The notes under the pieces are model-generated. The model was not told where the DNA came from. It saw only the letters and a program-made list of their open reading frames with translations, and made no database searches. DNA of 64,000 nucleotides, taken from positions 62,001 through 126,000 of the forward strand of contig JAFUWG010000054.1 of the NCBI GenBank assembly GCA_017483605.1, written 5' to 3'. The DNA is from Bacteroidaceae bacterium (lineage in GTDB: Bacteria > Bacteroidota > Bacteroidia > Bacteroidales > Bacteroidaceae). The translations under genes were made by a program, and so were the position numbers. Positions 8,448 through 14,924 of this stretch are shown here, one piece after another (position 1 is the first letter of the stretch; each line of letters begins with the position of its first letter).

Positions 8448-9548
8448 ATGGAAAAGATGAAGATGGAAGGGTATAAGAAGATACATTTTTACTTTGTCCG
8501 CTATTGTTTGTCTACAGATGGATATACCTTGGATGATTTTTGTGGTATTGATTGGAATACTCTTTTTTCATTCATGAAACAGCAAGCATTATTAGGTGTA
8601 GGTTTTTGTGGTGTAGAGAGAATGAAAAAAGAAGGAGTGGATGTTCCGAGGCAGACATTGTTGAAGTGGTATAGTTTGAGTGAGAAGATAAAGAAAAGAA
8701 ATGAGGTGATGAACCAGAGGTGTGTGGAACTTTGTCAATATCTACAGGGAAATGGTATTCAGTGTTGTATATTGAAAGGGCAAGGAAATGCAATGATGTA
8801 TCCAGAGCCGTTGTTGAGGGCATCTGGAGACATTGATGTGTGGGTGGAAGGGAGCCGAAAAGATATTATTGGCTTTGTTAGATCATCTTTCCCTCATACA
8901 GAGATTCGGTATCATCATGTGGATTTCCCTTATTTCAAGGATGCGACGGTGGAGGTACATTTTATGCCATCAAGCATGAACAATCCTGTTTACAATAGAC
9001 GGTTACAACAATGGTTTGAGGAGAAAAAAGAAAAACAATTTTGCCATTTTGTTGAGTTGCCTGATGGTGTAGGAACGATTCCTGTACCAACGGATGAATT
9101 CAACCTTGTTTATCAGATGTCACACATGATGCACCACTTCTTTGATGAGGGCATTGGGCTGAGGCAGATGATGGATTACTATTACCTGTTGCGAAAGGCA
9201 AACGATGAATTGGTCATGGATAAAGGACAATTGAGAATGACCTTAAGGTTTCTGAACCTTTATCAGTTTGCAGGTGCCGTGATGTATGTGATGCGGGAGG
9301 TGTTTGGGCTGGAAGAGGAGATGATGATTGTGCCTGTTGATGAGAGGCGGGGAAAGACGTTGATGGATGAGATATTGAAGGGCGGAAACTTCGGAAAGCA
9401 TTCAGGATTGACACAGCATAGCACAGGTGTGAAGTATTTTCTGAAGATACGGCGTAATATGCGGTTTGTGCGTGAATACCCTGCGGAGGCATTGTGTGAG
9501 CCGTGGTTCCGAACATGGCATTTCTTCTGGCGATTGTGGAATAAGTGA
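8448..9548 (+). CDS. Uncharacterised nucleotidyltransferase-fold protein (NTP_transf_5)
   Basis: A 366-residue protein with the NTP_transf_5 core: GIQCCILKGQGNAMMYPEP followed by RASGDIDVWVE, where Asp-x-Asp after a short helix matches the nucleotidyltransferase metal site. Such proteins often sit in polysaccharide and lasso-peptide type clusters, but their biochemical role is not established. It lies alone, 205 bases after the last glycosyltransferase gene, and is followed by a strong terminator, so it may be a single-gene unit. No membrane segment or signal peptide is seen. Confidence 0.75.
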   Translation: MEKMKMEGYKKIHFYFVRYCLSTDGYTLDDFCGIDWNTLFSFMKQQALLGVGFCGVERMKKEGVDVPRQTLLKWYSLSEKIKKRNEVMNQRCVELCQYLQGNGIQCCILKGQGNAMMYPEPLLRASGDIDVWVEGSRKDIIGFVRSSFPHTEIRYHHVDFPYFKDATVEVHFMPSSMNNPVYNRRLQQWFEEKKEKQFCHFVELPDGVGTIPVPTDEFNLVYQMSHMMHHFFDEGIGLRQMMDYYYLLRKANDELVMDKGQLRMTLRFLNLYQFAGAVMYVMREVFGLEEEMMIVPVDERRGKTLMDEILKGGNFGKHSGLTQHSTGVKYFLKIRRNMRFVREYPAEALCEPWFRTWHFFWRLWNK

Positions 9549-9564
9549 AATATTCAATTTGACT

Positions 9565-9608
9565 AAAAATAGCCTTTTGTATTTATGCGATACAAAAGGC
9601 TATTTTTG
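9565..9608 (+). terminator. Intrinsic terminator, 18-bp perfect stem
   Basis: The arms at 9565-9582 and 9590-9607 are perfect inverted repeats flanking a seven-base loop, with an A run on the left and a T run on the right. It sits 16 bases after the NTP_transf_5 stop and would work in both directions. Confidence 0.9.
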
Positions 9609-9724
9609 TTTATAATTGCCACCAAAATAGTCTCTATTATCATTTTATTGAGCCCAAGAAAGACGTTTTATCAGAAATTTGAAAGAAAGATCGCGGAATT
9701 TTCTAAAAAACACATTATTTTCCG

Positions 9725-9732
9725 TAAATTTG
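9725..9732 (+). promoter_or_regulatory. -7 box for the 39-residue peptide gene
   Basis: TAAATTTG matches TAnnTTTG and lies 45 bases before the ATG at 9778. The -33 region is only T-rich (TTTT at 9699-9702). Its presence between a terminator and a short reading frame supports that frame being expressed. Confidence 0.5.
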
Positions 9733-9777
9733 CAACCAATTTGCCAAATGAAACAACAATATTGATAACCATAAACA

Positions 9778-9897
9778 ATGGAAGAGAAAAAAACATATAT
9801 AACACCACTCATCGAAATCTTTGAAATGCCTTCATACCCCATCATTTGCCTCTCTTATACAAACCAAGAAGAAGCAGATGATTCTGACGTATTATGA
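9778..9897 (+). CDS. Small 39-residue protein, MEEKKTYITPLIEIFEM type
   Basis: This short frame encodes 39 residues beginning MEEKKTYITPLIEIFEMPS and ending EEADDSDVL. Bacteroidales genomes carry many small proteins of the form M-K-K-x-Y-x-x-P-x-x-E-V with an acidic tail, usually of unknown role, and this one fits. It has its own -7 box and follows a terminator. Its last six bases overlap the end of uvrB, which is transcribed toward it. There is no cysteine lipobox. Function unknown; being real is likely but not certain at this length. Confidence 0.55.
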   Translation: MEEKKTYITPLIEIFEMPSYPIICLSYTNQEEADDSDVL

Positions 9898-11916
9898 CAG
9901 CATTTCTTCCAACCTAATCACTTCTTTTCTGTATTCCTCCGCCTGGAGGAATTCGAGTTTTTTGGCGGCTTCCTTCATGAGTTTTCGGTTGCGGTCGATG
10001 GCACGTTGAATCTCTTCGGGTGTCATGGCATTGTAGATAGTATCTTCCTCGTTTTCAGCAGCAATAGAGGCATTTTCTTCAATGTATGCTACACCTTGAT
10101 AGTCAACAGGTTTATGCTGGTTGATAGCAATCTGAGCCTTCTGAATCTGAGTCGGCGTGATGCCATGTTCTTCGTTGTATGCCATTTGTTTTTTGCGGCG
10201 GCGATTTGTTTCGTCGATGGTGCGTTGCATGGTTTCCGTAATGGTCTCGGCATACATGATGGCAAGTCCGTGAACATTGCGTGCTGCACGTCCGATGATT
10301 TGGACGAGAGAGCGATGGTCGCGCAGAAATCCCTGATAGTCGGCATCAAGAATGGCGACGAGAGATACTTCGGGGAGGTCAAGACCTTCACGCAACAGGT
10401 TAATGCCGATGAGCACATCATAAACCCCTGCACGGAAGTCGTTGATGATGTCCACACGGTCGAAGGTATCCACGTCGGAGTGAATGTAATTGGCCTTGAT
10501 TCCCACGCCATTGAAGAAGTCCGCCACTTCTTCCGCCTGACGTTTGGTCGATGTGATGACCAAGGTACGCTCCCCTACTTCGATGCGACGATGGATTTCT
10601 TCCATCAGGTCATCCATGAAATTGAGTTTCGGACGCACCTCGATAGGAGGGTCGAGCAAGCCTGTAGGACGAATCAGTTGCTCCACGATGACGCCTTCTG
10701 CACGTTCCAGTTCATATTCGGCAGGAGTGGCAGACACAAAAATCGTCTGTGGCGTCAACTCCTCAAACTCCTCAAGCCTCAGCGGACGATTGTCCAATGC
10801 AGCAGGAAGACGAAACGCATAATCGACCAGATTCTCCTTACGCCGACGGTCACCACCCCACATCGCTTTCACCTGTGGAATCGACTGGTGACTTTCGTCC
10901 ACAATCAACAAATAGTCATCCGGAAAGAAATCCAGCAGGCAATAAGGGCGTTCACCTGCCGCACGGCCATCAAAATAACGCGAATAATTCTCGATGCCCG
11001 AACAATGCCCCGTCTCACGAATCCATTCCAAGTCGTTCGTCACCCGCAACTCTATCTGTTTTGCCTTCTCCACGTCCCCCTTTTCCAGATAGAACTCGAT
11101 GCGTTCGTGCAAGTCATCCTCTATCATGTGGATGGCACGCTGCGTCTGCTCCTTGCTGGTCATAAAGAGATTGGCAGGATAAATCTTGTACTCATCGTAT
11201 GACGTGATAGGATACAACGTGTTCACGTCCAGTTCCTGAATCTCATCGATGGTATCATCATAATAGCCAATCCTCAGAATCTTCTCGTCGTAAGCCAAAT
11301 AGATGTCCACCGTCTCGCCTTTCACCCGAAACTGTCCACGCTCCAATTCGTCCGCATTCGCCATGTCATTGTTCACGTAGAGCATATCCACCAGTTTGCG
11401 GCGGAGCGTCTCTTGCGGCAAATCCTGGTCTCTCCGTATCGTCAGAATGTTCTCCGCATAACTCGTCGGAGCACCCATGCCATAAATGCAGGAAACCGAA
11501 GAAACAATGATGACATCCTTACGTCCCGACAGCAGCGATGAAGTGGCAGCCAGACGACTACGGTCAAGGTCGGCGTTGATGGCAAGGTCCTTCTCTATAT
11601 AAGTACCCGTAGATGGAATATAAGCCTCCGGCTGGTAATAATCATAATAACTCACATAATACTCCACCGCATTGTGGGGGAAGAAAGCCTTCATCTCCGT
11701 GTACAACTGATGAGCCAGCGTCTTGTTGTGGCTGAAAATCAAGGTTGGCTTGCCCACATTCTGAATGACATTCGCCATCGTAAACGTCTTGCCCGACCCC
11801 GTCACACCCAACAGCACCTGAGCAGGCACCCCGTCAAGCACCCCCTGGGTCAACTGTTCTATCGCCTGAGGCTGGTCACCTGTTGGCTGATACTTCGATG
11901 TTAACTGAAATTCCAT
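9892..11916 (-). CDS. uvrB: Excinuclease ABC subunit B
   Basis: UvrB is the damage-verifying helicase of nucleotide excision repair; it receives DNA from UvrA and recruits UvrC. The 674 residues cover the whole family length. The Walker A is GVTGSGKTFTMANV near residue 38, the beta-hairpin region is YYVSYYDYYQPEAYIPSTG near residue 90, the Walker B is VDESHQ, and helicase motif VI is QIIGRAARN. A UvrC-binding helix pair (KKLEFLQAEEYRKEVIRLEE) closes the protein. It is a monocistronic gene divergent from bamD, with a -7 box 25 bases before the ATG. The 3' end overlaps the small peptide gene by six bases. Confidence 0.98.
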   Translation of the reverse strand: MEFQLTSKYQPTGDQPQAIEQLTQGVLDGVPAQVLLGVTGSGKTFTMANVIQNVGKPTLIFSHNKTLAHQLYTEMKAFFPHNAVEYYVSYYDYYQPEAYIPSTGTYIEKDLAINADLDRSRLAATSSLLSGRKDVIIVSSVSCIYGMGAPTSYAENILTIRRDQDLPQETLRRKLVDMLYVNNDMANADELERGQFRVKGETVDIYLAYDEKILRIGYYDDTIDEIQELDVNTLYPITSYDEYKIYPANLFMTSKEQTQRAIHMIEDDLHERIEFYLEKGDVEKAKQIELRVTNDLEWIRETGHCSGIENYSRYFDGRAAGERPYCLLDFFPDDYLLIVDESHQSIPQVKAMWGGDRRRKENLVDYAFRLPAALDNRPLRLEEFEELTPQTIFVSATPAEYELERAEGVIVEQLIRPTGLLDPPIEVRPKLNFMDDLMEEIHRRIEVGERTLVITSTKRQAEEVADFFNGVGIKANYIHSDVDTFDRVDIINDFRAGVYDVLIGINLLREGLDLPEVSLVAILDADYQGFLRDHRSLVQIIGRAARNVHGLAIMYAETITETMQRTIDETNRRRKKQMAYNEEHGITPTQIQKAQIAINQHKPVDYQGVAYIEENASIAAENEEDTIYNAMTPEEIQRAIDRNRKLMKEAAKKLEFLQAEEYRKEVIRLEEMLS

Positions 11917-11940
11917 GCGTCATTTTTCTGTTTCGAGATG

Positions 11941-11948
11941 CAAAATTA
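11941..11948 (-). promoter_or_regulatory. uvrB -7 box
   Basis: On the minus strand this reads TAATTTTG, a TAnnTTTG box 25 bases before the uvrB start. The surrounding bases AAAGTCGTAATTTTGCAT recur exactly before moxR at 59.4 kb. No good TTTG at -33. Confidence 0.6.
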
Positions 11949-12044
11949 CGACTTTCCACCCGTAAATCGTCACCAAAAGCAGACTTTTTTCTTAATGAAA
12001 GTGAAATATTCGTCACTTGTTATCCTTTCTTCAGCAAAAAAGCG

Positions 12045-12052
12045 TAACTTTG
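12045..12052 (+). promoter_or_regulatory. bamD -7 box
   Basis: TAACTTTG matches the Bacteroidetes -7 consensus 21 bases before the bamD ATG. The -33 element is weak. The promoter diverges from uvrB within a 157-base gap. Confidence 0.6.
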
Positions 12053-12073
12053 CAGCCGTAATAAAAAATATCG

Positions 12074-12910
12074 ATGAGAAAAATTCTGTCAATTGGGTTG
12101 ATTTCGGTACTGGTTTTATGCTCTTGCAACTCCTACAACCAAGTGCTGAAGTCTTCTGATTATGATTATAAATACGAGGCTGCGAAGGAATACTACACTT
12201 CGGGGCACTACACGAAAGCATATCAACTGCTGGAAGAGTTGATTATGGTCTTGAAGGGGTCAGACAGAGGCGAAGAGTCCCTGTTCATGTTGGGTATGTG
12301 CTACTACAACCTTCACGACTACGAGACCGCATCCATCTATCTCGACCGATACACAAAGACCTACTCCAAGGGCGAATACACCGAGTTGGCACGCTTCTAC
12401 AGCGGCAAAGCATCCTACATGCAAAGCCCTGACCCACGCCTCGACCAGTCACCCACCTACACAGCCATCAACCAGTTGCAAGACTTCCTCGATTTCCATC
12501 CCTATTCCGACAAACGCGAGGAGGTGAACGACCTGATTTACGAACTGCAAAACCGCCTTGTGCAGAAAGAATTTGACAGTGCCAAACTCTACTACAACCT
12601 CGGAGCCTACACCGGCAACTGCTCCAACGGAGGCAGCAACTACGAGGCTTGTATCATCACTGCCGAAAACGCTCTGAAGTCATACCCCTACACCCGCTTG
12701 CGCGAAGACCTCTATATGCTCATCCTCCGCAGTCGCTACCAGTTGGCACAGCGAAGCGTCGAAGAGAAGAGCGAAGAGCGATACCGTCAGACCATCGACG
12801 AGTACCACGGCTTCAAGAACGAGTTCCCCGACAGCAAGTATATTAAAGAAGTGGAAAGCATCTTCAAGCACTCCAACGCCAAAGTGAAAGCCGAGGCTGA
12901 GAAAGATTAA
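12074..12910 (+). CDS. bamD: Outer-membrane assembly lipoprotein BamD
   Basis: BamD is the essential TPR lipoprotein of the BAM complex, on the periplasmic side of the outer membrane. The 278-residue product starts with a lipoprotein signal (VLVLCSC, acylated Cys18) and then tetratricopeptide pairs: YKYEAAKEYYTSGHYTKAY, ESLFMLGMCYYNLHDYETAS, and RSRYQLAQRSVEEKSEERY near the end. Length matches the family. It is followed at 42 bases by rpoZ and then by DUF4293, the gene order usual in Bacteroidales, and probably heads that operon. Confidence 0.93.
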   Translation: MRKILSIGLISVLVLCSCNSYNQVLKSSDYDYKYEAAKEYYTSGHYTKAYQLLEELIMVLKGSDRGEESLFMLGMCYYNLHDYETASIYLDRYTKTYSKGEYTELARFYSGKASYMQSPDPRLDQSPTYTAINQLQDFLDFHPYSDKREEVNDLIYELQNRLVQKEFDSAKLYYNLGAYTGNCSNGGSNYEACIITAENALKSYPYTRLREDLYMLILRSRYQLAQRSVEEKSEERYRQTIDEYHGFKNEFPDSKYIKEVESIFKHSNAKVKAEAEKD

Positions 12911-12952
12911 AAACTCCAGAAAAAGAACAAAAAGAAAAACAAAATAAAGACT

Positions 12953-13288
12953 ATGGATTTCAAGAAAACCAACGCACCATCAACCACCGTGACACGCAAC
13001 CTGATGGATTTCAGCCGTGACACCAACAACGTTTACGAAAGCGTAGCCATCATCTCCAAGCGAGCCAACCAGATTGCTGCCGAGATGAAAGAAGAACTCA
13101 GCAAGAAACTCGTCGAGTTCGGTGCCAACAGCGACTCCCTCGAAGAGATTTTCGAGAACGAAGAGCAGATTCAGATTTCACGCTACTACGAGCGTCTGCC
13201 CAAGCCAACGCTCATCGCCACACAAGAGTTCCTCGAGGACAAGGTGTACTATCGCAACCCTGCAAAAGAGGCTGACCGAAAACTCTAA
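12953..13288 (+). CDS. rpoZ: RNA polymerase omega subunit, Bacteroidetes type
   Basis: A 111-residue protein with the Bacteroidetes omega pattern: TVTRNLMDFSRDTNNVYESV followed by AIISKRANQIAAEMKEEL, aligned with the region of omega that contacts the beta-prime C-terminus. It helps assemble and stabilise core RNA polymerase. The C-terminal part is longer than in E. coli omega and acidic. It sits between bamD and the DUF4293 gene, its usual neighbours. Confidence 0.85.
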   Translation: MDFKKTNAPSTTVTRNLMDFSRDTNNVYESVAIISKRANQIAAEMKEELSKKLVEFGANSDSLEEIFENEEQIQISRYYERLPKPTLIATQEFLEDKVYYRNPAKEADRKL

Positions 13289-13297
13289 AAGACATCC

Positions 13298-13813
13298 ATG
13301 ATTCAGCGAATACAGACAGTCTATCTGGCACTGGTGCTCATCCTGTCGTTCGTCGGGCTCATCTCCACCATCGGAGAGTGGACCGTCGCCGATGCGGTGG
13401 TCGCCCACTTCAGCAACTTCACCTTCGGAGCCGAAGGACAGTACAAGGCATTGGACACCCTCTGCGGTCCCTGGTGTCTGGGTGGATTGCTCATCCTTGT
13501 CATACTGCTTTCATTCATGAGCATCATGCTCTTCCGCAAGCGTATGCGACAACTGCGACTCACCATCTTCAGCACCATCCTGCTGGTGGGCTATGTGGCA
13601 GCCTATGCCGTTTTTGCCTACTACTACCAGTTGAATCTCGATGTTTATGCAACGGCAGCATACGAGACCGATGCGGAGGCTTTTATCTCACCCACCTTCC
13701 ACATCAAGTTCGTGGCAGTCTTCCCTGTGCTCAGCATCATTCTCAATTGTCTTGCCATCCAAGGCATCCGCAAGGACGAGGCACTGGTTCGTTCGCTCGA
13801 CAGAATCCGATAA
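13298..13813 (+). CDS. DUF4293 membrane protein
   Basis: A 171-residue protein with four predicted membrane helices, beginning MIQRIQTVYLALVLILSFVG, with further segments at about residues 62-80, 88-108 and 138-156. The start MIQRIQTVYL and the position after rpoZ identify the Bacteroidetes DUF4293 family, which has no known function. It begins nine bases after rpoZ, so it is cotranscribed. No catalytic motif is visible. Confidence 0.8.
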   Translation: MIQRIQTVYLALVLILSFVGLISTIGEWTVADAVVAHFSNFTFGAEGQYKALDTLCGPWCLGGLLILVILLSFMSIMLFRKRMRQLRLTIFSTILLVGYVAAYAVFAYYYQLNLDVYATAAYETDAEAFISPTFHIKFVAVFPVLSIILNCLAIQGIRKDEALVRSLDRIR

Positions 13814-13855
13814 GAGAAAAATCTTTTCCCGCAAGACATTTTTTCCCGAAAATGT

Positions 13856-13886
13856 TTTGTCAGTTCAAGAAAATGTACTACCTTTG
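13856..13886 (+). promoter_or_regulatory. Promoter of the tRNA-Gly/Leu cluster
   Basis: TTTG at 13856-13859, a 19-base spacer, and TACCTTTG at 13879-13886 make a textbook Bacteroidetes promoter. The sequence from the -7 box onward (ACTACCTTTGCACTCGCAA) is identical to that before tRNA-Cys at 38.6 kb. The first tRNA begins 78 bases downstream. Confidence 0.85.
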
Positions 13887-13964
13887 CACTCGCAATCGGG
13901 AAGCAAGCCCTCTTGCGGACTGAAAGTGGACATAGAAAGACCTGTAGATTTTAGGCGTAAAACT

Positions 13965-14040
13965 GCGGAAATAGCTCAGTTGGTAGAGCACAACCTTGCC
14001 AAGGTTGGGGTCGCGAGTTCGAGTCTCGTTTTCCGCTCCA
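13965..14040 (+). tRNA. tRNA-Gly (GCC), copy 1
   Basis: A full cloverleaf: acceptor GCGGAAA pairs with TTTCCGC, anticodon stem ACCTT has the loop TGCCAAG region reading GCC, and the T-arm carries GTTCGAGTC. CCA is encoded at 14038-14040. Its sequence is identical to the two further copies downstream. Members of the cluster probably come from one transcript driven by the promoter at 13856. Confidence 0.97.
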
Positions 14041-14064
14041 CACACAGGTCAACCTCTTTGTCAA

Positions 14065-14145
14065 GCCCACGTGGCGGAATGGTAGACGCGCTCGTTTCAG
14101 GTGCGAGTGTTGAGAGACGTGCAAGTTCGATTCTTGTCGTGGGCA
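14065..14145 (+). tRNA. tRNA-Leu (CAG)
   Basis: Acceptor GCCCACG pairs with CGTGGGC. The anticodon stem CTCGT/GCGAG encloses the loop TTCAGGT, giving anticodon CAG. A short variable arm (GTGTTGAGAGACGT region) is typical of class II tRNA-Leu. No CCA is encoded after the discriminator A. It lies 25 bases after the first tRNA-Gly. Confidence 0.93.
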
Positions 14146-14161
14146 CAAAAAGGGAAACCCT

Positions 14162-14237
14162 GCGGAAATAGCTCAGTTGGTAGAGCACAACCTTGCCAAG
14201 GTTGGGGTCGCGAGTTCGAGTCTCGTTTTCCGCTCCA
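14162..14237 (+). tRNA. tRNA-Gly (GCC), copy 2
   Basis: Identical over all 76 bases to copy 1, including the encoded CCA at 14235-14237. It begins 17 bases after tRNA-Leu. Confidence 0.97.
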
Positions 14238-14307
14238 GAAATAATGGTTCATAATAAATTAAGGGATTTTCAGTGATTCCCGTTTGCGAAAATAGGAATC
14301 ACGATTT

Positions 14308-14380
14308 GCGGAAATAGCTCAGTTGGTAGAGCACAACCTTGCCAAGGTTGGGGTCGCGAGTTCGAGTCTCGTTTTCCGCT
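14308..14380 (+). tRNA. tRNA-Gly (GCC), copy 3, no encoded CCA
   Basis: The 73-base body is identical to copies 1 and 2, but the bases after the discriminator are CAT, not CCA, so this copy needs CCA addition. The 70-base spacer from copy 2 contains an inverted repeat, GTGATTCC and GGAATCAC, that might help processing. Confidence 0.96.
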
Positions 14381-14414
14381 CATCATTTAGACATTCGTTT
14401 TTTCATAGCATTCG

Positions 14415-14451
14415 TGTATCAGAGGCCGTGAGGTTTCTGATACATATTTTT
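14415..14451 (+). terminator. Terminator of the tRNA cluster
   Basis: A 13-bp stem (two G-T pairs) at 14415-14427 and 14432-14444 with a GTGA tetraloop, followed by TATTTTTT. It lies 35 bases after the last tRNA. Confidence 0.85.
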
Positions 14452-14493
14452 TATATACCTCATTTAAGTTTCACAAGTTTTGTATATTGTGTA

Positions 14494-14619
14494 GATAGAG
14501 GGAGATAGAAGAAGATAGAGGGAGATAAAAGACGTTACTCCCCATCCAGACGACAGGCATCGTCCTCTATCTTCCGCCGCTGAAAAGCGGCTATCTTCCT
14601 TTATCTTCCTATATCTTCT
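14494..14619 (+). repeat. Mirrored purine/pyrimidine 10-bp repeats
   Basis: Four decamers of the form GATAGAGGGA follow one another at 14494, 14504, 14514 and 14524. About 40 bases later TATCTTCC occurs at 14568, 14592, 14602 and 14612, the last three spaced 10 bp apart. The halves are roughly inverted and flank a GCCGC-TGAAAA-GCGGC hairpin at 14576-14591. The gene-free stretch 14381-14924 holds this, the tRNA terminator, the array at 14648 and the promoter box at 14891. Confidence 0.7.
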
Positions 14620-14647
14620 TAACATACGAAAGTTGAGTACCTCAATC

Positions 14648-14708
14648 GTACCCGAGGGGTACACCTTGCCGTACCCCTCGGGTACGCCCAACCGTAGCCC
14701 TCGGGTGC
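14648..14708 (+). repeat. Three-unit 15-bp dyad array, 23-bp period
   Basis: GTACCCGAGGGGTAC at 14648, GTACCCCTCGGGTAC at 14671 and GTAGCCCTCGGGTGC at 14694 are 15-bp palindromes or near-palindromes starting exactly 23 bp apart. Unit 2 is the reverse complement of unit 1. The spacers are eight bases. The same geometry with another sequence occurs at 25306 and 34261. Confidence 0.85.
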
Positions 14709-14801
14709 GTTCATGAGAGATACATTTCCGTTCTTTCCGTGGCACGATTTTGGAACCATCATTGTCATTTACCACCCCATTTTTTTGTTTCAAGGGTCGA
14801 G

Positions 14802-14921
14802 TTCATCAAAAAAAAGGGGTAGTTCATCAAAAAAATCCTGCTTTTTTGAAAAATGATACAATAATGCAAGTGTTTATTATCAAAAAATTTTATATTTGCC
14901 GCAAAACTTCATCAAAAAAAA
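14802..14921 (+). repeat. TTCATCAAAAAAA repeated three times before the BspA-like gene
   Basis: TTCATCA followed by seven or eight A occurs at 14802, 14823 and 14908. The third copy ends three bases before the ATG at 14925, so it forms the translation-start leader. Confidence 0.6.
14891..14898 (+). promoter_or_regulatory. -7 box of the BspA-like gene pair
   Basis: TATATTTG matches TAnnTTTG 26 bases before the first ATG of the large secreted protein. No clear -33 box at the normal spacing. Confidence 0.5.
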
Positions 14922-14924
14922 TAA

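Noticed and set aside
9585-9824. 79-codon frame starting inside the terminator loop
   Set aside because: Its start lies in the stem-loop, upstream of the -7 box, and it overlaps the better supported 39-residue frame.
10006-11202. Open frame of 398 codons on the plus strand
   Set aside because: It lies entirely antisense to uvrB and shows no recognisable domain or promoter.
13641-14171. Frames running across the tRNA cluster
   Set aside because: They cross a promoter and two tRNA genes; the tRNAs fold completely.
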